A DNA stretch of 64,000 bases from Stercorarius parasiticus (Eukaryota > Chordata > Aves > Charadriiformes > Stercorariidae), in contig VWZL01004361.1 in NCBI GenBank assembly GCA_013396915.1, positions 192,140 to 256,139 on the forward strand, in the 5' to 3' direction. Every line of letters starts with the position of its first letter. Position 1 is the first letter of the stretch. Under the pieces are notes generated by a model. The model worked only from the letters and a program-made list of their open reading frames with translations. It searched no databases and was not told the DNA's origin. Shown here one piece after another: positions 60,878 through 64,000 of the stretch. A program made the position numbers and the translations under genes.

Positions 60878-61841
60878 CTGAACAAAGACAGGAAAATCAC
60901 ATTTAATTACAAACACAAACCTAAATTCATAGGAAGATGTCCAGTCAAACCAGGATATTATAACAACTTAGGTAAACTGTTGACCTCAACTCTAAGCACT
61001 GGATTTCCCAGGTGCAAAAACTCAAGTCTTAAAACTTTTATACTGGAGAACTGTACCAGTCTCAAAACCAAACTATACAAGCTTTACAGTAGTAGCTTTA
61101 ATCAATGCTTTCAAATTCTGTCCCCTACCAGTCTCCTAATCATACTGACATGTAATTGAAAAGTACAGTTGAGCAAAAGCCCCTGGGCTGAAAGGGACAG
61201 CAGCGTCTAGAATGCAATTCTGCTTTGCTGTGTCTTGAACAATGCATCCCACATGGTACAAGCTGTATTCCAAACTCAATGCTTAAAGCATTACCCTCCC
61301 ACGCCAGTTTTATTACTGTCTGAACAAACACCATGGCCTTCACAGCTCAGACACCACAAGAAGAGTACACTTAGTTCACCTCAATGCAGATCCACTTGGT
61401 AATGAACTGATAAAGTGGATTTTTTTTTTTCAAACTGAAGTGACTAAACCAGAAGTTTCTCAACATCCTCAGGACCAACCTTTGCACTGTTCCGTTTTAA
61501 GCACACAAGCTTGTTTTTTGCAAGACTTGAGTAATAGCTTAAAATACCAGCAGCAGTCTGGTATTTACATAAACCTATGAGTTGTAAGTCACCCTAACAG
61601 ACAGGGTCATTTGAATTTAAAAGGCCATAATATTAAATTAGGGAAGAGGATTTTTTTTCAAGGTCCTCCAAATAAAGGTTTAAATACAGTAAACTCCCAC
61701 ACATCTACAAGACTACACTCTTTCATATTTCTATTAAAAAACTTAATTTCTTTATGTAGGGCTGCATGAAGCCCAGTTCCAACAGCTTGCAGAACTTGGC
61801 AGCGGGGGAGGGAGGAAGGAAAAGCTGATCCATATACATAC
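60878..61841 (-). other. ARL14EP: ARL14EP intron
   Basis: Runs from the GTATGT donor (- strand, 61841 downward) to the CAG acceptor at 60878-60880. No repeat family is recognised. The - strand open frame at 61140-61343 is intronic and unassigned. Confidence 0.85.
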
Positions 61842-62264
61842 ATCTGAATCAAGTTTTCTTCTTTGGCGATCTTCAGATTCAACATCCACGCTTCCATTTA
61901 TTATCTGCATACATTTTGGACAAAGCTTCCAACCAGGTACAAACTGTCTTCCAAATTTGGCACTTAGAAAAGTTGCATCATCTAAGTCAATTGGTCGTAA
62001 GTTTTTCTTCGATAGTTTTCTGTGTATGTTAAAGGGATCACAACATGATTTTTGTAAGTCTTCAAATCTTTCAATGTAAATTTTTGCATGGTGGAAGCAG
62101 ATTGTATTGCTCTCTGAAAGGGTTATTCCAGTCCTAAGCTGAAGTAACAGTAGATCAGACGAAGACAGCTCTTGCTTAGTCTTGAAGCCAGTGTGACGTG
62201 TATAAAAGATCCTGTGGCATTCATTGGTAGCTTGAAGCTGAACTCCAACTGAACAAGGATCCAT
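61842..62264 (-). CDS. ARL14EP: ARL14EP first coding exon (residues 1-141)
   Basis: Starts at an ATG in strong context (GCAAAATGGA, with A at -3 and G at +4) and reads [18 protein letters not shown] onward, through YYTRH-like and [20 protein letters not shown] blocks, to [10 protein letters not shown] before a GTATGT donor. Agreement with the remembered human protein is high throughout, including [15 protein letters not shown] and PGWKLCPKC. The exon gives 141 residues; with the two following exons the total is 260, equal to human. The exon itself begins at 62348 with 84 bases of 5' UTR free of upstream ATG. The CPKC pair near the exon end may be a metal site. Acts in the cytoplasm as an ARL14 effector; the role in birds is inferred from human work. 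Confidence 0.98.
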
Positions 62265-62348
62265 TTTGCTTTATCAGAACAACTTATTTCACTTATTTTG
62301 TCTAAAATGAATTCTTTGAAGTCTTTAGTAGTTTCTATGAAGATCACC
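62265..62348 (-). other. ARL14EP: ARL14EP 5' UTR part of exon 2
   Basis: An acceptor (TGCTTTCTCTAG on the - strand) precedes 62348, and the 84 bases to the start codon contain no ATG. The overlapping frame beginning with GTG at 62347 is a shadow in another frame. Confidence 0.8.
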
Positions 62349-63751
62349 CTAGAGAAAGCATTAAAATCTATCAGATTTGTGCTGCAAACCTTTATCTATA
62401 AGCTAGACAGACTGGGTTTAAGTAATTTTAAAAACGTGTAAACAAATTATAGCCTTCTAATCTAGATAAGACTAAAAATGCACAAATTTAATTCTGGAAT
62501 TACCATTTTAGTGAACCAGCTATACTCAGAACTAATCTTTTTTTCATTAGGTGCACAAAGTTTGTCTTTTAGACCAAGGTAACTGGAACTGTGTACAATC
62601 TAAGCTCACTACAGCTGAGTTAACACTTTAACAATTTAGCTAATACCAAATAACTCTATTCAAAGAAGTCTGTTATGGGCTACGCACCAAGCTTGCTTCA
62701 AGTGCAAATGTGTACTTTTGACTGATTCCTGCTGTGGAAGGTGGGGTTTACGTGTGTGGATGAGGAAGCACACTAGGTCAATAGAATAGTAGTGATCTGA
62801 ATTTTCAAAATTTACAGATGCATTAGAAATCAGAACTCTTGCAAGATGTTCTAATTAAAAAAATAACCTGTCTTCTATAAAACAGAAAATAATTATTACA
62901 ATGCTATCCTTGGCAGGCATCTGTTTTGACAGGGGACTATGCTACCTGAAATACCCCTATGTTAAACAGAACGAAAGCACATCAAGTCTATCGCCACACT
63001 TTGTTCAAATAACAGTGTGCTGGTGACAAAAGTTATGTATCTCATCTGCTTGATTTGTGAGAATTCTTGGTAGAAGCTTCAGAGGCATTTCTTCCCTTGG
63101 GGGAAGACACAGCTTTTTGCCTTTGATTTCTCTTTGGTGGAAAGAGGAAAAAGCTTTGAAAAACAAGTACTTGAATGAAGGTTTGTATTGACACCTGTGA
63201 AATCATCAGTTAGTGTTCACCACGCCAAACACAATAAACTAAAGCAGAAGACAGCGATGAAAAAGATAGGCTTGTGCAAAAATATGCCTGCTGTAATAGC
63301 ACCGATTCAGCAAGAGGTTTCTAGCTCCCTGCTGCAAGAAGAAACAAAGGATGGAGGAAAATGCAGTTTTTACAGGAAAGGGAAAGATCAGTCCCGAAAC
63401 TCCCGATGTGACACCCCCCCCCCCCCCCCCGCCGTCTGAACACGTTGCGCTGGATGCACAGCGCTGCGCCACAGCCCCTCATCCAAACGGTGAGCGAGCC
63501 TAGGCCAGGGCCGCGGGTTGAGAACCCCGCGTTAGCCCAGCGGACAGCCCGGCTGCTCCTCTGCCTTTGCGGGGGACACGAACCCTGCGAGAGGCAGCCG
63601 GCCCAGCGGGGAGCAAGGGGGGAGGCGAGCAGCAGACCTGCCCACGGCCTAGGCTGGGCTGGCCACCACGGGGAAGGGCCCTCCGCGGCCTAGGCGCGGC
63701 CCGTCGCCTCGCACCGCCCGGCCCGCCGCGGGCAGGAGGCTGCCCCGGTAC
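62349..63751 (-). other. ARL14EP: ARL14EP first intron
   Basis: Lies between the proposed exon 1 donor and the exon 2 acceptor. It contains a pure C run at 63413-63430 where the AT-rich part meets the CpG island. No repeat family is recognised. Confidence 0.6.
63413..63430. repeat. Homopolymer C run
   Basis: About 18 consecutive C on the + strand at the edge of the CpG island. Such runs are error-prone in assembly, so the true length is uncertain. Confidence 0.9.
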
Positions 63752-64000
63752 CTTGCCGCGGACTTTCTTCCGCCGGGACGCCAGCACCNCGCTGCGCACG
63801 CGCTACCCGCTCCCTTTGAGGGTGGCGTGAGGCGGTGGCGGGGCCGTGAGGGGAGGAGAAGGGGAGGGGGGAGCCGCCGCCACCTGCCGCCGCCGGGGGA
63901 GAAAATCCGGGGGGACACGGGTTTGTGGGGCTGGTCCGCTCGTCAGGTGTAAATGTCCTACAGAAAAACAGCGGTGAAACGGGGGGCCGCGCCCCGAGGG
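63430..64000. promoter_or_regulatory. ARL14EP: CpG island promoter of ARL14EP
   Basis: GC content and CpG density rise sharply from about 63430 to the window end, unlike anywhere else in the window. GC-box-like GGGGCGG-type and GGGGAGGGG tracts occur near 63835-63875, and no TATA box is evident, fitting a housekeeping-type promoter. A good donor on the - strand (GGCAAG|GTACCG, exon end at 63752) would let a non-coding exon 1 splice to the acceptor at 62348. The start site itself cannot be fixed by eye. CpG islands often fire both ways, so a divergent transcript to the right is possible. One ambiguous base is at 63789. Open frames here are composition artefacts. Confidence 0.8.
63752..63800 (-). 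other. ARL14EP: Probable non-coding exon 1 of ARL14EP (3' edge only)
   Basis: On the - strand, AAGTCCGCGGCAAG is followed by GTACCGG, a plausible donor in the CpG island. Only the 3' edge (63752) has sequence support; the 5' end given is arbitrary, as the transcription start is not visible. Confidence 0.4.

Noticed and set aside
62123..62347. 74-codon - strand frame starting with GTG
   Set aside because: It is a shadow overlapping the ARL14EP 5' UTR and start; the ATG at 62264 has strong context and the conserved protein.
63445..63918. Arg/Pro/Gly-rich frames on both strands
   Set aside because: They are composition artefacts of the CpG island, containing an N and no conserved motif.

Overview
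This is a stretch of vertebrate genome, almost certainly from a bird. It holds intron-split genes with GT-AG junctions, a CpG island promoter and large non-coding spaces. It also holds at least eight CR1 LINE fragments whose 3' ends carry the avian-type ATTCTATGATTCTATG tail. There are no bacterial operons, CRISPR arrays or phage genes. Single N bases lie at 23118 and 63789. I cannot name the species.

Two protein-coding genes are recognisable, facing each other tail to tail. The left one is the 3' part of MPPED2 (metallophosphoesterase domain containing 2) on the + strand. Its last three canonical coding exons are at 11694-11809, 14511-14624 and 17789-17907, with a 3' UTR to about 19250. The exons for roughly the first 178 residues lie to the left of the window, so positions 1-11693 are the inside of an intron. 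The right one is ARL14EP (ADP-ribosylation factor-like 14 effector protein) on the - strand, complete in its coding part. A probable non-coding exon 1 sits in the CpG island (63430-64000). Coding exons are at 62264-61842, 60877-60747 and 59284-59056, which together encode 260 residues. The MPPED2-ARL14EP convergent order matches human 11p14.1 as I recall it. FSHB, which lies beyond ARL14EP in human, is not in the window.

The roughly 39 kb between the genes has no recognised complete gene. It carries CR1 fragments, degraded MIR-like SINE remnants, other old amniote-type dispersed repeats, simple repeats and some AT-rich stretches that look like conserved non-coding sequence. The most interesting item is a coding-looking open frame at 21587-21753. 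It has an acceptor-like start in exactly the phase needed to splice from the MPPED2 exon ending at 14624, so it is a candidate alternative last exon. Other points of interest are a G-rich run in the MPPED2 3' UTR that could form an RNA quadruplex, and a dyad-symmetric pair of octamer (POU) sites at 25168-25209.

No exotic new system is evident. This is a well-ordered piece of avian genome with a few specific things worth testing.
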